This document shows, one piece after another, positions 63,056 to 64,000 of a DNA stretch of 64,000 nucleotides. Under the pieces are notes generated by a model. That model ran no database searches, was not told the origin of the DNA, and saw only the letters and a program-made list of their open reading frames with translations. The DNA is from MED-G105 sp050331095 (GTDB lineage Bacteria > Pseudomonadota > Alphaproteobacteria > Caulobacterales > Parvularculaceae), in assembly GCA_050331095.1 (NCBI GenBank), contig JBHJHE010000012.1, positions 170,421-234,420 of the forward strand, given 5' to 3'. The first letter of the stretch is position 1; every line of letters starts with the position of its first letter. The translations under genes were made by a program, and so were the position numbers.

Positions 63056-64000
63056 TTATCCGTCGTAGCGCCGCAAGACCAGCGACGCGTTGGTGCCGCC
63101 GAACCCGAACGAGTTCGAAAGGGCGACGTCGATCGGCTTGCGCACCGCTTCGTGGGGCGCGAGGTCGATCGGCGTCTCCACGGACGGATTGTCGAGATTG
63201 ATCGTCGGCGGCGCGATCCCGTCGCGGATGGCGAGAGCGCAAAACACCGCCTCAACGGCCCCGGCGGCGCCGAGAAGGTGGCCGATCGAGGACTTCGTCG
63301 ACGACATGACGACGCCGTCCGCCGCGTCGCCGAACAGGCGCTCGACGGCGGCGAGCTCGATTTCGTCGCCGAGCGGCGTCGAGGTGCCGTGGGCGTTGAC
63401 GTAATCGACGTCGGCCGGCGTCAGCCCCGCCCGCTTCAACGCCGCGCGCATCGCCCGGAAGGCGCCGTCGCCGTCGGAGGCCGGGGCCGTGACGTGGTGG
63501 GCGTCGCCGGAAAGGCCGTAGCCGATGATTTCTGCGTAGATCGTCGCGCCGCGGGCCTTCGCCCGCTCCAGCTCTTCGACGACGACGATGCCCGCTCCTT
63601 CGCCCATGAGGAAGCCGTCGCGGTCCTTGTCATAAGGCCGCGAGGCGCGCGTCGGCTCGTCGTTGAAATGGGTCGTCAGCGCCTTGCAGGCCGCGAAGCC
63701 GGCGACGCCGATCGGACAAATCGAGGATTCCGCGCCGCCGGCGAGCATGACGTCGGCGTCGTCGAGCATGATGAGCCGGGCCGCGTCGCCGATGGCGTGG
63801 GCGCCCGACGAGCACGCCGTGACGACGGCGTGGTTCGGGCCTTTCAGCTCATGGCGGATCGAGAGCTGACCCGACACCAGATTGATGAGCGAGCCGGTGA
63901 CGAAGAACGGCGACACCCGCCGCGGCCCCTGCTTGTCGAGGATGAGGCTCTGCTCCTCGATGCCGGGCAGGCCGCCGATCCCGGCGCCGACCATGACGCC
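63056..64000 (-). CDS. fabF: 3-oxoacyl-ACP synthase II (5' part outside window)
   Basis: C-terminal ~314 residues of the elongating condensing enzyme of fatty acid synthesis. All three catalytic residues are present: Cys in TACSSGAHAIG, His in NAHGTSTPLGD and His in SIGHLLGAAG. SNSFGFGGTNASLVL ends the fold. The start lies beyond position 64000. It heads the series fabF-mltG-yicC-gmk. Confidence 0.96.
   Translation of the reverse strand, partial: GVMVGAGIGGLPGIEEQSLILDKQGPRRVSPFFVTGSLINLVSGQLSIRHELKGPNHAVVTACSSGAHAIGDAARLIMLDDADVMLAGGAESSICPIGVAGFAACKALTTHFNDEPTRASRPYDKDRDGFLMGEGAGIVVVEELERAKARGATIYAEIIGYGLSGDAHHVTAPASDGDGAFRAMRAALKRAGLTPADVDYVNAHGTSTPLGDEIELAAVERLFGDAADGVVMSSTKSSIGHLLGAAGAVEAVFCALAIRDGIAPPTINLDNPSVETPIDLAPHEAVRKPIDVALSNSFGFGGTNASLVLRRYDG

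Overview
The window is GC-rich, gene-dense chromosomal DNA from an alphaproteobacterium. The main reasons are the gene order tpiA - peptidyl-prolyl isomerase - trp genes - lexA - comEC - gltX - gltA, the neighbourhood pyrG-secG, the order fabF-mltG-yicC-gmk, and a GAAC-N7-GAAC operator in front of lexA, which is the SOS box type known from Alphaproteobacteria. A glycine methylation route to betaine and a small carotenoid cluster suggest a marine or salt-exposed aerobe; a Parvularculales/Caulobacterales-like placement is my guess only. I see no plasmid, prophage, insertion sequence or CRISPR array.

Layout. 1-6.4 kb (minus): partial SDR oxidoreductase, pyrG, secG, a DUF885 metallopeptidase, an alpha/beta hydrolase, tpiA. 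6.5-20.1 kb: ppiD-like folding catalyst overlapping trpE, two opposite-strand genes, a fused trpGD with trpC, lexA with its SOS box, comEC (minus), gltX, gltA. 20.2-27.4 kb: a Rieske/thiamine-diphosphate fusion enzyme, an SRPBCC lipoprotein facing a LysR regulator, tRNA-Leu(UAA), a ClpP-like periplasmic protein, serine dehydratase and a CinA-N domain protein. 27.5-34.8 kb: two convergent TadG-like paralogues, sfsA, map, radC, then a 2OG-Fe(II) oxygenase and a sulfotransferase bracketed by a decayed second copy of the radC 3' end. 35-42.7 kb: betaine synthesis operon, isoaspartyl peptidase, HerA-type ATPase with a histidine kinase and a Na+/H+ antiporter. 42.7-49.7 kb: enoyl-CoA hydratase and a methylcitrate-cycle region (prpC, prpB, prpD) interleaved with small accessory genes. 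49.8-60.2 kb: envelope proteins of unknown role, crtB-crtI, a fatty-acid-hydroxylase-family protein, a peptidoglycan-binding/Sel1 membrane protein paired with a Cys-rich lipoprotein, acetyl-CoA synthetase. 60.3-64 kb (minus): gmk, yicC, mltG, fabF (partial).

How it fits together: chorismate to tryptophan (trpE, trpGD, trpC); C2/C3 acid use (acs, prpBCD, ech, gltA); osmoprotection (glycine to betaine, Na+/H+ exchange); DNA repair and uptake (lexA, radC, comEC); envelope assembly (secG, ppiD, mltG).

The most striking property is the number of otherwise well conserved genes with one disrupting change: lexA (one extra G), gltA (in-frame TAG), a TadG-like gene (one base missing), enoyl-CoA hydratase (in-frame TGA) and prpD (in-frame TAA, plus a Trp-to-Cys change). 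Three different stop codons are involved, which argues against recoding. Either the assembly carries base errors or this lineage is losing genes; reads are needed to decide. The best candidates for undescribed biology are the Rieske-TPP fusion, the 55.5-57.5 kb envelope pair with its inverted-repeat promoter region, and the oxygenase-sulfotransferase cassette between radC repeats.
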